From Simiduia aestuariiviva (GTDB lineage Bacteria; Pseudomonadota; Gammaproteobacteria; Pseudomonadales; Cellvibrionaceae), in assembly GCF_014192475.1 (NCBI RefSeq), contig NZ_JACHXZ010000004.1:585625-649624 (forward strand): DNA of 64,000 nucleotides, in the 5' to 3' direction. The translations under genes and the position numbers were made by a program. This document shows, in pieces, positions 17,754-27,226 of this stretch. Position 1 is the stretch's first letter. Each line of letters begins with the position of its first letter. The notes under the pieces were generated by a model. The model was not told the origin of the DNA, ran no database searches, and saw only the letters and a list, made by a program, of their open reading frames with translations.

Positions 17754-18947
17754 ATGTCACTGCCCACACTGCAATTAAAGTCCCAAGCGGATCGTCGCCT
17801 GCGCAAGGGCCATCTGTGGATTTACAGCAACGAAGTGGATGTGGCCGCCACGCCCCTTAAACCGTTTCAGCCGGGTCAACAGGTGGAGGTGATAGCTGCC
17901 AACGGCAAGAGCTTGGGCATCGCCGCGCTCAACCCCAATAACCTAATCTGTGCCCGACTGGTGAGCCGCGATAACCGCTACCCACTCGACAAATCACTGC
18001 TGGTACACCGGCTCAAGCAGGCGCTGAGTCTGCGCGAAGGATTTTTCCCCGCGCCCTACTATCGCCTGGTTTATGGCGATAGCGATTTGTTGCCGGGTTT
18101 GGTGGTGGATCGCTTTGGCGACGTGTTGGTGGTGCAAATCGCCAGTGCGGGCATGGAAGCGGTGCGCGATGACATAATCGCGGCGCTCGTGCAGGTGGTA
18201 AAGCCCACCGGGATTTTGTTGGCCAATGAACACTCTGCACGGGAATTGGAGCAGCTGTCGCTCTACACCGAAGTGGCTTATGGCGAAGTTCCGGAACAGG
18301 TGGAGTTGATTGAAAATGACACCCGGTTTTTGGCGCCAGTGCGCACGGGTCAAAAGACCGGTTGGTTTTATGACCATCGCTTGAATCGCGCACGCCTGCA
18401 GCAGTTTGCCGAGGGCAAGCGAGTGCTCGACGTTTTTTCATACATTGGCGGCTGGGGCTTGGCGGCGGCTCAGGCTGGCGCCGCGCAGGTTGTATGCGTG
18501 GATGCATCGGAATCTGCGCTCGAAGGGGTGCGTGCCAACGCCCAGCTCAATGGCTTTGCAGATCGCGTAGAAACGGCACACGGCAAGGCCATCGCCGTAA
18601 TGAAGGCCATGATTGAGCAAGGCGAGGTGTTTGACATTGTGGTGTTGGATCCGCCGGCATTTATCAAAAAGCGCAAAGACCATAAGTCGGGACTGGCCGC
18701 CTATCGCCACATCAACGAACTGGGTATGCGTTTGCTGGCGCGGGATGGCCTGCTGGTGTCTGGCTCTTGCTCAATGCATTTGGCCACGGAGGAGTTGGAA
18801 TCGTGTATTCAGGGCGCGGCGCGGCACCTCGATCGGCAGGCGCAGCTCATCGTGCGCGGCAGTCAGGGGCCCGACCACCCAGTGCACAGCGCTATCCCAG
18901 AGACCGAGTACCTGAAGGCCCTGTTCTACCGCATTTACCTGCCTTGA
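17754..18947 (+). CDS. rlmI: 23S rRNA (cytosine-1962-C5)-methyltransferase RlmI
   Basis: 397 residues, the standard length. A PUA-type RNA-binding domain comes first (DRRLRKGHLWIYSNEVD), then a Rossmann SAM-dependent methyltransferase with VLDVFSYIGGWGLAAA, VDASESALEGVRANAQLNG, the DPPAFIK motif and the catalytic-type Cys in SGSCSMHL. The enzyme methylates C1962 of 23S rRNA. It stands alone between the DUF3592 gene and a convergent imelysin-like gene. Confidence 0.93.
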   Translation: MSLPTLQLKSQADRRLRKGHLWIYSNEVDVAATPLKPFQPGQQVEVIAANGKSLGIAALNPNNLICARLVSRDNRYPLDKSLLVHRLKQALSLREGFFPAPYYRLVYGDSDLLPGLVVDRFGDVLVVQIASAGMEAVRDDIIAALVQVVKPTGILLANEHSARELEQLSLYTEVAYGEVPEQVELIENDTRFLAPVRTGQKTGWFYDHRLNRARLQQFAEGKRVLDVFSYIGGWGLAAAQAGAAQVVCVDASESALEGVRANAQLNGFADRVETAHGKAIAVMKAMIEQGEVFDIVVLDPPAFIKKRKDHKSGLAAYRHINELGMRLLARDGLLVSGSCSMHLATEELESCIQGAARHLDRQAQLIVRGSQGPDHPVHSAIPETEYLKALFYRIYLP

Positions 18948-19035
18948 GTAATCCGAGCTAAGGCGCTGGTAACGATGCTGCACCACACGGCCATTGGCAG
19001 CCAATGAGAACTAAGGCGCTGCTTGCATTCGGAAT

Positions 19036-20187
19036 TTAAGGTGCGTCGGCCACGGGTTTGAGGGGTTCGGCCAGTTGTTGCAAGGCGGCGATGGCGGCCA
19101 CCCACTGGGTTTCCGTTGCCTCGCCCTGCTCCGGTAATTTACTCAATACGCGCTGTGCGGCCTGCCATTGATTGCGCCAACTGCCACTGGCACCCTTGGT
19201 CCAATGGTTCAACAGGGCATCTGCGGCGGCAGCATTCCCGGCTAACAGGTGCAAGCTCGCAAGTTGGGCGGCAAGTGGATTGCGGCCGCGGCCACTGTAG
19301 GCATTGTGCGCTTGGAAATCGCTATCCAAATCCGCTGCAACATTTAGTTGCGGTTGCATTTGCTGCTCAATCAACAATTGCTCAAGCAAATATAGGCTGG
19401 CAATGCGCAGTATTTCCGAGCGCTGTTGCGGGTTTAGCTGCAAGTAGGTCTGTTGCAGGTTGCCCCCGGCTTGCCACGCTTGACGCAACTTCTCTAGGTC
19501 ATCGATGGCCAGTTCCACCATTAAGCCGAGCAGCGCACGGCGCCGATTGTTGGGCATGTCGGCGGTCTTGGGCGCATCTTCGCCTTTCGCATCGGGTTTT
19601 TGGCGGGCGAAATCGCTGGCGGGTCGCTCACCCGTGTCACCCCAAAGTAAATAGGCAATAGGGTGCAGGCCGAGGGCGCGATCTTGGGGGTCAAATTGCT
19701 GATGGGCTTCGCGCAGGGCTTTAGCGGTCACCGGAATGGCGATGTCGTTGACCAAACCGGAGTGGCTGTAGACGTCAAAGTAGTCGAGAAACCCCGGTTG
19801 AATGGGCCAGCCGTCGAGGCGATCGCGCAGGCTGTTGAGTGGCACGAACAGACCGGGATGGGCGTCGGCCATGGCAAAGTAGAGGCTGAAACCCTGCAGG
19901 CTGTCATGGGTTTGGTGCCACTGGTCGCGGGCCTTGGCGAGCTGCTCTTGATCCGGTTGCTTAAGCAGCGCCTGCACTGCCAGACGCAGGCCCAGCAGCT
20001 GCTCGTGTGATTGATTTAGCAGCGGCAGTCCGGCCTCCCAGAGCGCGCGGGTGGGATCATCCAGCTCCACTTGCTCGGTGTAGCTAGCCGTGACTTTGGG
20101 CGCAGAGCTTGCCGGTGGCGCGGCCTTCTCCTGACAGGCCACGACGGCTAAGCTGGCGCAAATTAAAGCGAGAATGTGGGTGCGCAT
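19036..20187 (-). CDS. Imelysin-like (peptidase M75 family) lipoprotein
   Basis: 383 residues. The leader ends in LAVVAC, a lipobox, so the protein is an envelope lipoprotein. The imelysin fold is shown by the helical N-terminal region with QWHQTHDSLQGF, then the family motif region reading LGLHPIAYLLWGD. Iron-associated imelysins normally have GxHxxE here (HAIEFLLWG); in this protein the Glu is replaced by Ala, so metal or substrate binding at that site may be lost or altered. It lies 17 bases downstream of a HAD phosphatase gene on the same strand. Function uncertain, perhaps iron-related. Confidence 0.8.
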   Translation of the reverse strand: MRTHILALICASLAVVACQEKAAPPASSAPKVTASYTEQVELDDPTRALWEAGLPLLNQSHEQLLGLRLAVQALLKQPDQEQLAKARDQWHQTHDSLQGFSLYFAMADAHPGLFVPLNSLRDRLDGWPIQPGFLDYFDVYSHSGLVNDIAIPVTAKALREAHQQFDPQDRALGLHPIAYLLWGDTGERPASDFARQKPDAKGEDAPKTADMPNNRRRALLGLMVELAIDDLEKLRQAWQAGGNLQQTYLQLNPQQRSEILRIASLYLLEQLLIEQQMQPQLNVAADLDSDFQAHNAYSGRGRNPLAAQLASLHLLAGNAAAADALLNHWTKGASGSWRNQWQAAQRVLSKLPEQGEATETQWVAAIAALQQLAEPLKPVADAP

Positions 20188-20204
20188 GGTTCGTTCCTGA
20201 ACGG

Positions 20205-20918
20205 TTATCGCAAGCTGATAATGGGCCAGCCCCTGGCTTCGGCTGCGGCGTTAAGCTGCGGGCATGGATCTACCGCTACCGGGTGATCTACCTCGGTTAG
20301 CAAGGGTAGGTCATTTATGGAGTCGCTGTAAAAGTAGCAGGTCTCACCTTGGCGCTTGGTTTCGGTCATAAAACTGCGCCAGCGGGTCACTTTACCCGCT
20401 TGGTAACAGGGTGGATCTATAATTTCGCCGGTGTATTGGCCGGCGACTATTTCGGGTTCTGTGGCGATCAATTGGTCCACTTGCAGCGCTTCAGCAATGG
20501 GTGCCGTTATAAAGCGGTTGGTAGCGGTTATGATGAGCAAGAAATCGCCTGCTGCACGGTGGTGTTCAAGCAGCGCTTGGGCTTTGGGCAAGTGCAGTGG
20601 CGCAATCTTGTGGGTCATAAAATCGGCCAACAAGGCCTGCTGTTGCTCGGCGCTAAACTGGGCCACCTGTTGCAATACAAAGCGTTGGTAGGCGTGGATG
20701 TCTAGCTCGCCGCGCTTGTAGTCTTCATAAAACTGGTCATTGGCGCGGCGATAGTGGTCCGCGTCTACCAGTTGGCGCTCCACCAAAAACTCACCCCAGC
20801 TGTGATCTGAGTCGCCGGCGATGAGGGTGTTATCCAAGTCAAATATTGCTACGGCCACGGCGCAATCCAGGGTTGTGTCAGCGGGGGTGGGCAAGGATAG
20901 CGATTTGGCTGCGGGCAT
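20205..20918 (-). CDS. HAD superfamily (subfamily IB) phosphatase
   Basis: 237 residues from the ATG. HAD motif I is AIFDLDNTLIAGDSDHSW, motif II lies in LLIITATN, and motifs III/IV are around YFYSDSINDLPLL. This subgroup resembles phosphoserine phosphatase and includes histidinol-phosphatase-like enzymes. An alternative GTG start at 20858 would give the 217 residues common in Pseudomonas homologues, and the extra N-terminal 20 residues are Ser/Thr/Pro-rich; the start is therefore uncertain. It is divergent from rppH, the same neighbourhood as in Pseudomonas. Confidence 0.88.
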   Translation of the reverse strand: MPAAKSLSLPTPADTTLDCAVAVAIFDLDNTLIAGDSDHSWGEFLVERQLVDADHYRRANDQFYEDYKRGELDIHAYQRFVLQQVAQFSAEQQQALLADFMTHKIAPLHLPKAQALLEHHRAAGDFLLIITATNRFITAPIAEALQVDQLIATEPEIVAGQYTGEIIDPPCYQAGKVTRWRSFMTETKRQGETCYFYSDSINDLPLLTEVDHPVAVDPCPQLNAAAEARGWPIISLR

Positions 20919-21007
20919 ACAACGGATTGTCCGCAGGTCCCGTTAAATTGCTGAATACACAACAGTTATGGAACAATAGCCGGCAGCATGAATAAAAGGA
21001 TCGCACC

Positions 21008-21556
21008 GTGATAGACAGTGATGGTTTTAGGCCCAACGTGGGGATCATCGTGGCGAATGATCACGGGCAGGTATTGTGGGCGCGCCGCATTGGCGGGCAG
21101 GATGCATGGCAATTTCCTCAGGGTGGCATCAACCCCAATGAAACCGCGGAGCAAGCGCTCTATCGAGAGCTCTATGAAGAGGTGGGGCTGGCGCCGGAAG
21201 ATGTCGAAATTGTCGGAAGTACGCGCGGTTGGCTACGCTATCTGTTACCTAAGAAGTTGCTGCGGCGCGGTTCCACCCCTTTGTGTATTGGCCAGAAGCA
21301 GCGCTGGTTTTTACTTCGCCTAACGGCAGACGAATCCAAGATAGATCTGCACACGCAGAAAAAGGACGAGTTTGATCACTGGCGCTGGGTGAGCTACTGG
21401 TATCCCTTGGGTAAGGTGGTGTCCTTTAAGCGCGATGTGTATCGCAAGGCATTGCGCGAGTTATCGCCACTGTTGTGCCGCCTGCAGCGCGAGCATAAGC
21501 CCGATGCCGACACGGCCGGCGGCGAGCACCTCAGCAACCGTCAATTGACTACATAG
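21008..21556 (+). CDS. rppH: RNA pyrophosphohydrolase RppH (Nudix)
   Basis: 182 residues. RppH removes pyrophosphate from 5'-triphosphorylated RNA and so starts mRNA decay. The N-terminal [11 protein letters not shown] and [15 protein letters not shown] are diagnostic, and the Nudix box GX5EX7REUXEEXGU is complete (Glu residues in [17 protein letters not shown]). The start is a GTG at 21008 with AAGGA nine bases upstream. It is 11 bases upstream of ptsP, forming the conserved rppH-ptsP pair. Confidence 0.97.
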   Translation: MIDSDGFRPNVGIIVANDHGQVLWARRIGGQDAWQFPQGGINPNETAEQALYRELYEEVGLAPEDVEIVGSTRGWLRYLLPKKLLRRGSTPLCIGQKQRWFLLRLTADESKIDLHTQKKDEFDHWRWVSYWYPLGKVVSFKRDVYRKALRELSPLLCRLQREHKPDADTAGGEHLSNRQLTT

Positions 21557-21567
21557 GAGCGTAAACT

Positions 21568-23835
21568 TTGGCCGCGAGCATGCTCAATTCGCTGCGCAAT
21601 ATCGTGCAGGAAGTCAACGCCGCTCGCGATCTCCAGTCTGCGCTCAACATCATTGTGGCCCGCATTAAAGCGGCCATGCAGACGCAGGTGTGCTCCGTTT
21701 ACTTGCGCAATGGTCAGCACCAATACGTGTTGATGGCCACCGATGGTCTGAACCCGAAAGCCGTGGGCAAAGTGAGCCTAAAGGTGCAGGAGGGTTTGGT
21801 GGGGCGCGTGGTCAGCCGCGAAGAACCGCTCAACCTAGAGCACGCTGAAACCCATCCGAGTTATCAATACTTCCCGGAAACCGGCGAGGAGCGGTTTAGC
21901 TCATTCCTCGGTGTTCCCATTATTCACCACCGCGAAGTGCTGGGTGTGTTGGTTGTCCAGCAGGTGGAGCGCCGGCGCTTCGATGAGGGCGATGAAGCAT
22001 TTTTAGTGACCCTGTCGGCCCAGTTGGCGGGTGTGATCGCGCACGCGGAAGCCACGGGCGTGGTGGTCGCCGTGGCCCAGGGCAAGGGCGAAGCTAAATT
22101 CGTTGGCACCTCTGGCTGTGCCGGTGTCGCCATCGGTGAAGCAGTGGTCATTTCGCCACCGGCGGATCTCAATTCTGTGCCCTACCAAGTGGTTTCCGAT
22201 ATCGAAGGGGAGACGGCGTTTTTCTACCGTTGCCTTGGCGCTGTGCGCGACGATATTCGGCGTATGGGCGACGAACTTAAGAGTCGACTGTCGAAGGAAG
22301 AGCAAGCGCTCTTTGATGCCTATTTGGCCATGCTCGATGACGCCTCACTGGGTGGCGAAGTCATTGAGCGGATTCATCAGGGGGTCTGTGCGCCCTACGC
22401 TTGGGCGGAAGTCATACTTGAGCACGAGCGCAATTTTTCTTCCATGAACGACGCCTACCTGCGCGACCGGGCGGCCGATGTGCGCGACCTCGGGCGCAGG
22501 GTGTTGAGCTACCTGCAAGAATCGGCACAGATGTGCCGAGTCTACCCCGACGACACCATCCTAGTGGGTGAGGAGCTGACGGCCTCCATGTTGGGCGAAG
22601 TGCCAGCCGAGAAGTTGGTGGGCTTGGTTTCAGTGGAGGGCTCGCGCAATTCACACGTGGCGATTTTGGCCCGCGCTATGGATATACCCACGGTCATGGG
22701 CGCCATCGATTTGCCCTATACCAAGCTCGATCAGCGCAAGTTGATCGTGGATGGCTATAACGGCATTGTCTTCGCCGATCCGTCCAAACCGCTCAAGGCA
22801 CAGTACAAGGCCATCTTCAAGGAAGAGCAGGCCCTGCAGAAGGATTTGGAAACCCTCAAGGACAAACCTTGCGAGACCACCGACGGGCATCGATTGAGCT
22901 TGTGGGTCAATACCGGTTTGATGGCCGATGTTATGCGCTCGCTGGAGCGCGGTGCAGAGGGTGTCGGTCTCTATCGCACCGAAGTCCCGTTTTTACTGCG
23001 CGATCGGTTTCCGGGAGAGGCCGAACAAACCAAAATCTATCGCGAGCAATTGGCCGCGTTCGCACCAAAATCGGTGACCATGCGCACCTTGGACGTGGGC
23101 GGCGATAAAGCCCTGCCCTATTTCCCCATCAACGAGGCCAACCCGTTTTTAGGTTGGCGCGGCTTGCGCGTTACCTTGGATCACCCAGAGATTTTTTTGG
23201 TGCAGGTGCGCGCCATGCTGAAGGCCAGTGAAGGCTTGGACAACCTGCGCATAATGTTGCCGATGGTCACCAATATTCCGGAATTAGAGGCGGCTAATGC
23301 CCTGATATTGCGCGCCTTCAATGAGGTGATGGAAGAGGGGCACCGCGTGGTATTCCCGCCCGTGGGCGTGATGGTCGAGGTGCCTGCACTGGTCTATCAA
23401 GCCCGCGAATTTGCCGCCCGCGCAGACTTTCTATCGGTGGGCTCCAATGACTTGACCCAGTACCTTTTGGCGGTAGATCGCAACAACGCGCGGGTGGCCG
23501 ACCTCTATCAAAGTCTGCACCCCGCGGTATTGCGGGCGTTGATATTGATTGTCGAGGGCGCCCACGCCGAGCAGGTGGATGTCAGTATCTGTGGCGAAAT
23601 GGCGGGTGATCCAGGCGCTGCGGTACTGCTGATGGCCATGGGCTTTGATGTGTTGTCTATGAGCGCCACCAGCCTGCCCAAAGTAAAATCCGTGCTGCGG
23701 GCGATTTCGAAGGTGCAGGCTGAAGCGCTGCTCGACGAGGTGTTAAAACTCAATACCGCAGAGGACATTGAGGCGGCGCTCAATGATCGCTTGCAAACTA
23801 TGGGTATCAAGCGCCTGTACCGCCCCAATGTGTAA
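21568..23835 (+). CDS. ptsP: Phosphoenolpyruvate-protein phosphotransferase PtsP (EI-Ntr)
   Basis: 755 residues. An N-terminal GAF domain (about 1-150) is followed by the enzyme I domains: the phospho-histidine in SRNSHVAILARAM, the PEP-binding TLDVGGDKALPYF and FLGWRGLRVTLD blocks, VGSNDLTQYLLAVDRNN, and Cys in VSICGEMAGD. The enzyme starts the nitrogen phosphotransfer relay. I chose the TTG at 21568 because AGGAG lies seven bases upstream; the first ATG is 12 bases later and is too far from that site. Confidence 0.96.
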   Translation: MAASMLNSLRNIVQEVNAARDLQSALNIIVARIKAAMQTQVCSVYLRNGQHQYVLMATDGLNPKAVGKVSLKVQEGLVGRVVSREEPLNLEHAETHPSYQYFPETGEERFSSFLGVPIIHHREVLGVLVVQQVERRRFDEGDEAFLVTLSAQLAGVIAHAEATGVVVAVAQGKGEAKFVGTSGCAGVAIGEAVVISPPADLNSVPYQVVSDIEGETAFFYRCLGAVRDDIRRMGDELKSRLSKEEQALFDAYLAMLDDASLGGEVIERIHQGVCAPYAWAEVILEHERNFSSMNDAYLRDRAADVRDLGRRVLSYLQESAQMCRVYPDDTILVGEELTASMLGEVPAEKLVGLVSVEGSRNSHVAILARAMDIPTVMGAIDLPYTKLDQRKLIVDGYNGIVFADPSKPLKAQYKAIFKEEQALQKDLETLKDKPCETTDGHRLSLWVNTGLMADVMRSLERGAEGVGLYRTEVPFLLRDRFPGEAEQTKIYREQLAAFAPKSVTMRTLDVGGDKALPYFPINEANPFLGWRGLRVTLDHPEIFLVQVRAMLKASEGLDNLRIMLPMVTNIPELEAANALILRAFNEVMEEGHRVVFPPVGVMVEVPALVYQAREFAARADFLSVGSNDLTQYLLAVDRNNARVADLYQSLHPAVLRALILIVEGAHAEQVDVSICGEMAGDPGAAVLLMAMGFDVLSMSATSLPKVKSVLRAISKVQAEALLDEVLKLNTAEDIEAALNDRLQTMGIKRLYRPNV

Positions 23836-23849
23836 CCCCTCAAACGCCG

Positions 23850-24665
23850 TTAGCGAGGCGTCAGTGCGATTGAAAATGACCGCTCTTCTTGCATCTCTCC
23901 CTCGCGGTTAAAACTGCGCTCTAGCAGGGCTACGCCGCCCTGCGCGTCGGCCAGCAAGAGTGTACTTGCGCGCGTGCCGTAGTCAGGCGATACGATGAAT
24001 CGACTCGATAGCAAGGCTTCTGTGGTGGCATCCACACCGGTGTTGGGAAGGTCTTCATCGGGTGCCCGACGCCGATCCGCCAGCAACGACCACAACCCTG
24101 CGACCAGTGCATCCTCGTGGGTTGATTGCTTGAGCAGTTGCGCCAGCGCCGTTTTTCCCTGCGCCACCTTGGGCCAGGATGTGTCGAGGCTGGCATTGCT
24201 CAGGCCAAAAAGGCCCTTATCTAGCGCGATCTGTCGAGGTGTGGCTCGATTGGTGCTGCGATTGCTGCTATTGCTGCGATTGGTGCAATAGTGTAATTGC
24301 CAGCCATTGGCCGTGTATTCGCCGGCGATCAAATTAAATCCGCTGTAGCTTGCATGATCTACGCCCCGGCAATAGCTTGCGGGTGTTAATGGTTGCGCTA
24401 AAAACTGGCTCACCAACTCACCGCGGCTGCGAGTGCCCAGTGGCTGCAGCGGGTTGCGCACATTGGTCAGCGCCGCAAACTTTCCAGAGCGGTGGAGCAG
24501 CATCCAGCTGCCGCCCGCCTCTAGGTCCCTGCCGCCCAACCAATCCGGTTGCTCTGGCCAAAAAGCCGCCGCGCGAGTGGGGCGCTGGTGAAACTCATCG
24601 CGATTAGCGGCAACTATTAAAGGCCATTGGGGGTGCATCTGGTGGGCGATAAATAACAAGCACAT
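23850..24665 (-). CDS. NRDE (TANGO2-like) family protein
   Basis: 271 residues. The N-terminal MCLLFIAHQMHPQWPLIVAANRDEF holds the NRDE motif that names the family, followed by GGRDLEAGGSWMLLH and FAALTNVRNP. Eukaryotic TANGO2 is linked to haem and lipid handling, but the bacterial role is unsettled. A low-complexity Asn/Ser/Arg stretch occurs near residues 130-145. It is convergent with ptsP and divergent from lgt. Confidence 0.9.
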   Translation of the reverse strand: MCLLFIAHQMHPQWPLIVAANRDEFHQRPTRAAAFWPEQPDWLGGRDLEAGGSWMLLHRSGKFAALTNVRNPLQPLGTRSRGELVSQFLAQPLTPASYCRGVDHASYSGFNLIAGEYTANGWQLHYCTNRSNSSNRSTNRATPRQIALDKGLFGLSNASLDTSWPKVAQGKTALAQLLKQSTHEDALVAGLWSLLADRRRAPDEDLPNTGVDATTEALLSSRFIVSPDYGTRASTLLLADAQGGVALLERSFNREGEMQEERSFSIALTPR

Positions 24666-24758
24666 AGTTCGCGCCTAATCGTTGAGATGGGGTTTCGGGC
24701 CAGTGATTAAGGCAGCATAATGCCCGCCTCATGTGCGTTACAACCAAATGGACCCCCC

Positions 24759-25586
24759 ATGAATTACCCTGAACTCGATCCCGTCGCCTTTTCTGTTGGC
24801 CCAGTAGAGCTCTTCGGATACAGCCTAGGGCCGCTCAGCGTGCACTGGTACGGTTTGATGTACCTAGCCGCGTTTCTGTGCGCGGGCTTTTTAGCCAGCC
24901 GCCGCGCGCGCCAACCTCACAGTCCGTTGAAACCTGCGCAGGTAGAAGATCTCATCATGTACGGCGCCTTTGGCGTTATTTTGGGCGGGCGCTTTGGCTA
25001 TGTATTGTTTTACAACTTTGATCGCTTTCTCGAAGATCCGGTTTGGTTGATTCGCTTGTGGGAGGGCGGGATGTCCTTTCACGGCGGCTTGCTGGGAGTG
25101 TTGGTGGCCCTGTGGATTTATGGCCGTCGAATTAATCGCGGCTTTTTTGAAATTACTGACTTCGTGGCTCCCATCGTGCCGTTGGGGCTTGGTTTTGGTC
25201 GACTCGGCAATTTCATTGGCCAAGAGCTGTGGGGGCGTGCGTCAGATGTGCCTTGGGCCATGGTCTTTCCCCGCGATCCGCTCGGTTTGGCGCGGCACCC
25301 TTCGCAACTGTATCAAGCTGCGCTTGAGGGATTGTTGTTGTTCATTATTTTGTTTTGGTTTTCTGCCAAGCCCAGACCGCGCATGGCGGTGAGTGGATTG
25401 TTTTTACTCGGCTATGGCTGTTTTCGCTTTTTAGTGGAGTTTGTGCGCGAGCCGGACAACCACATCAATTTTGATTTATTTGGATGGGTGACGCGCGGTC
25501 AAGTGCTGTCAATGCCCATGATTTTATTGGGCCTGTTCTTTATTTGGTTGGCCTACCGCAACGCCAAAAAGGAGACCGTGGCATGA
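24759..25586 (+). CDS. lgt: Prolipoprotein diacylglyceryl transferase
   Basis: About 275 residues of inner-membrane protein with seven hydrophobic helices. Lgt adds the diacylglyceryl group to the lipobox cysteine, the first step of lipoprotein maturation, and would serve the lipoproteins predicted in this window. The signature block near residue 140 reads [14 protein letters not shown], and MSFHGG and [12 protein letters not shown] are present. I chose the ATG at 24759 ([11 protein letters not shown]); the longer frame from 24720 is unlike the family. The stop overlaps the thyA start (ATGA). Confidence 0.96.
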   Translation: MNYPELDPVAFSVGPVELFGYSLGPLSVHWYGLMYLAAFLCAGFLASRRARQPHSPLKPAQVEDLIMYGAFGVILGGRFGYVLFYNFDRFLEDPVWLIRLWEGGMSFHGGLLGVLVALWIYGRRINRGFFEITDFVAPIVPLGLGFGRLGNFIGQELWGRASDVPWAMVFPRDPLGLARHPSQLYQAALEGLLLFIILFWFSAKPRPRMAVSGLFLLGYGCFRFLVEFVREPDNHINFDLFGWVTRGQVLSMPMILLGLFFIWLAYRNAKKETVA

Positions 25587-26416
25587 AACAATATCTCGAT
25601 TTAATGCGCCATGTGCGCGATCACGGCGTGCAAAAAGGCGATCGCACCGGCACCGGTACTAAGAGTGTATTTGGCTACCAAATGCGTTTTAACCTAGCCG
25701 ATGGCTTTCCGTTGGTGACCACTAAAAAATGCCATTTGAAATCCATCATTCACGAGTTGCTGTGGTTCTTGAAGGGTGAGACGAATATCGGATACCTCAA
25801 GGAGCACGGCGTTAAAATTTGGGATGAGTGGGCCACTGAAGACGGTGAGTTGGGACCCGTTTATGGGCGCCAATGGCGCTCCTGGGAGGGGCCAGCGGGC
25901 GAGGTGGTCGATCAGATCAGCGAGCTTGTGCACATGATCAAAACTAAGCCCAACTCGCGTCGGCTGTTAATTTCAGCGTGGAACCCAACGGTGCTGCCGG
26001 ACGAGTCCATTTCGCCGCAAGAAAATGTGGCGCAGGGCCGCATGGCGCTGGCGCCCTGCCACACCTTATTTCAGTTTTACGTGGCTGAGGGCAAGTTGTC
26101 GTGCCAGCTGTACCAACGCAGCGCGGATATATTTTTGGGCGTGCCCTTTAACATCGCGTCCTACGCGTTGCTGACCCTGATGCTCGCGCAGGTGTGCGAC
26201 CTAGAGCCCGGCGACTTCGTGCACACCTTTGGCGATGCACACCTCTACAGCAATCATGCCGAACAGGTCGAGCTGCAATTGTCGCGCAGCCCAAAGCCGT
26301 TGCCGACCATGAAATTAAATCCGGCGGTAAAAGATATTTTTAGTTTTAGTTTTGCAGACTTTGAATTGTCGGGTTACGACCCAGATCCCCACATTCCAGC
26401 GCCTGTGGCCATCTAA
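25583..26416 (+). CDS. thyA: Thymidylate synthase
   Basis: 277 residues. ThyA makes dTMP from dUMP with methylene-tetrahydrofolate. The start [15 protein letters not shown], the DRTGTGT loop, [12 protein letters not shown], the catalytic Cys in [27 protein letters not shown] and the C-terminal PVAI are all present. The ATG at 25583 overlaps the lgt stop by four bases; a frame extending back to 25484 lies inside lgt and is rejected. folA follows nine bases later, so dTMP synthesis and recycling of dihydrofolate are encoded together. Confidence 0.98.
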   Translation: MKQYLDLMRHVRDHGVQKGDRTGTGTKSVFGYQMRFNLADGFPLVTTKKCHLKSIIHELLWFLKGETNIGYLKEHGVKIWDEWATEDGELGPVYGRQWRSWEGPAGEVVDQISELVHMIKTKPNSRRLLISAWNPTVLPDESISPQENVAQGRMALAPCHTLFQFYVAEGKLSCQLYQRSADIFLGVPFNIASYALLTLMLAQVCDLEPGDFVHTFGDAHLYSNHAEQVELQLSRSPKPLPTMKLNPAVKDIFSFSFADFELSGYDPDPHIPAPVAI

Positions 26417-26425
26417 GGAGTGGCC

Positions 26426-26932
26426 ATGACTGAGATCGCATTGATTGTCGCCAAAGCAGAAAATGACACCATCGGGCGCGATAACCAGCTGCCGTGGCAC
26501 CTGCCTGACGACTTGGCTTACTTCAAGCGCGTAACCATGGGCAAGCCAATTATCATGGGGCGCAAAACCTTCGAGTCGATTGGTCGACCGCTGCCGGGGC
26601 GCCCCAATATCGTCATTACGCGGCAGCCAGATTGGCTCGCTGAGGGTGTTACGGTCTGTAACTCGGTTGAGCAGGCCATCGCGCTCGGGTGCAACATGGC
26701 TGAACAGGCCGGCGTCGACGAAGCGATGGTTATCGGCGGTAGCGAGATTTATCGGCAAGCCCTACCCTTGGCGTCCCGTCTATACTTGACGCAGGTGCAT
26801 GCGGAGGTGCCGGGCGACGCTCACTTTCCTGCCATCGAACCAAGCCAGTGGCAGCAAATAAGCGAAGACCGGCGGGTCGCAGGTGGTTCCAATCCGCACG
26901 ACTATTCGTTTATAGTGCTGCGTCGAACGTGA
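26426..26932 (+). CDS. folA: Dihydrofolate reductase
   Basis: 168 residues. FolA reduces dihydrofolate, the by-product of thymidylate synthase, to tetrahydrofolate. Conserved blocks are NQLPWHLPDDLAYFK with the active-site Asp, GKPIIMGRKTFESIGRPLPGR, and MVIGGSEIYRQAL. AAGGAG lies five bases before the chosen ATG at 26426. It is the last gene of the lgt-thyA-folA unit. Confidence 0.97.
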   Translation: MTEIALIVAKAENDTIGRDNQLPWHLPDDLAYFKRVTMGKPIIMGRKTFESIGRPLPGRPNIVITRQPDWLAEGVTVCNSVEQAIALGCNMAEQAGVDEAMVIGGSEIYRQALPLASRLYLTQVHAEVPGDAHFPAIEPSQWQQISEDRRVAGGSNPHDYSFIVLRRT

Positions 26933-26997
26933 TTCATGTCGCAGTTAGCGCATGTTTCACGGCGAATCACCAAGCAGTTGTATATTTTTTGGGCTGG

Positions 26998-27058
26998 TGT
27001 TACCGCTATTGGATGTACATTCCGAGAGTTGTTACCCATCTGTTACCGAGATGTTACC
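26998..27058 (+). promoter_or_regulatory. Phased TGTTACC direct repeats upstream of the TonB operon
   Basis: TGTTACC occurs at 26998, 27030, 27041 and 27052. The last three are exactly 11 bases apart and the first is 32 bases (about three helical turns) before them. Repeats of this spacing are typical of OmpR/PhoB-family response-regulator binding. They lie 38-98 bases upstream of a predicted promoter for the DUF3450-ttpC-exbB-exbD-tonB operon. The regulator is unknown. Confidence 0.5.
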
Positions 27059-27095
27059 TAAAGGCACAAACTGGTTTTGGGATTTCGTCTAGTCG

Positions 27096-27125
27096 TTGAA
27101 TCTTGGCGAAGGGGGTCTTTACAAT
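27096..27125 (+). promoter_or_regulatory. Predicted sigma70 promoter of the TonB operon
   Basis: TTGAAT (27096-27101) and TACAAT (27120-27125) are spaced by 18 bases, about 100 bases upstream of the first gene of the operon. The position just after the TGTTACC repeats supports it. Confidence 0.55.
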
Positions 27126-27226
27126 GCCCCCCTTAACTGTCGCCAGAGCAACGCGTATATCCGTGTGTGTGGCAGTTGAACTGACGCATACAAGTTGATT
27201 GCAAAAGCACCCGAGTTGGGGGAACT

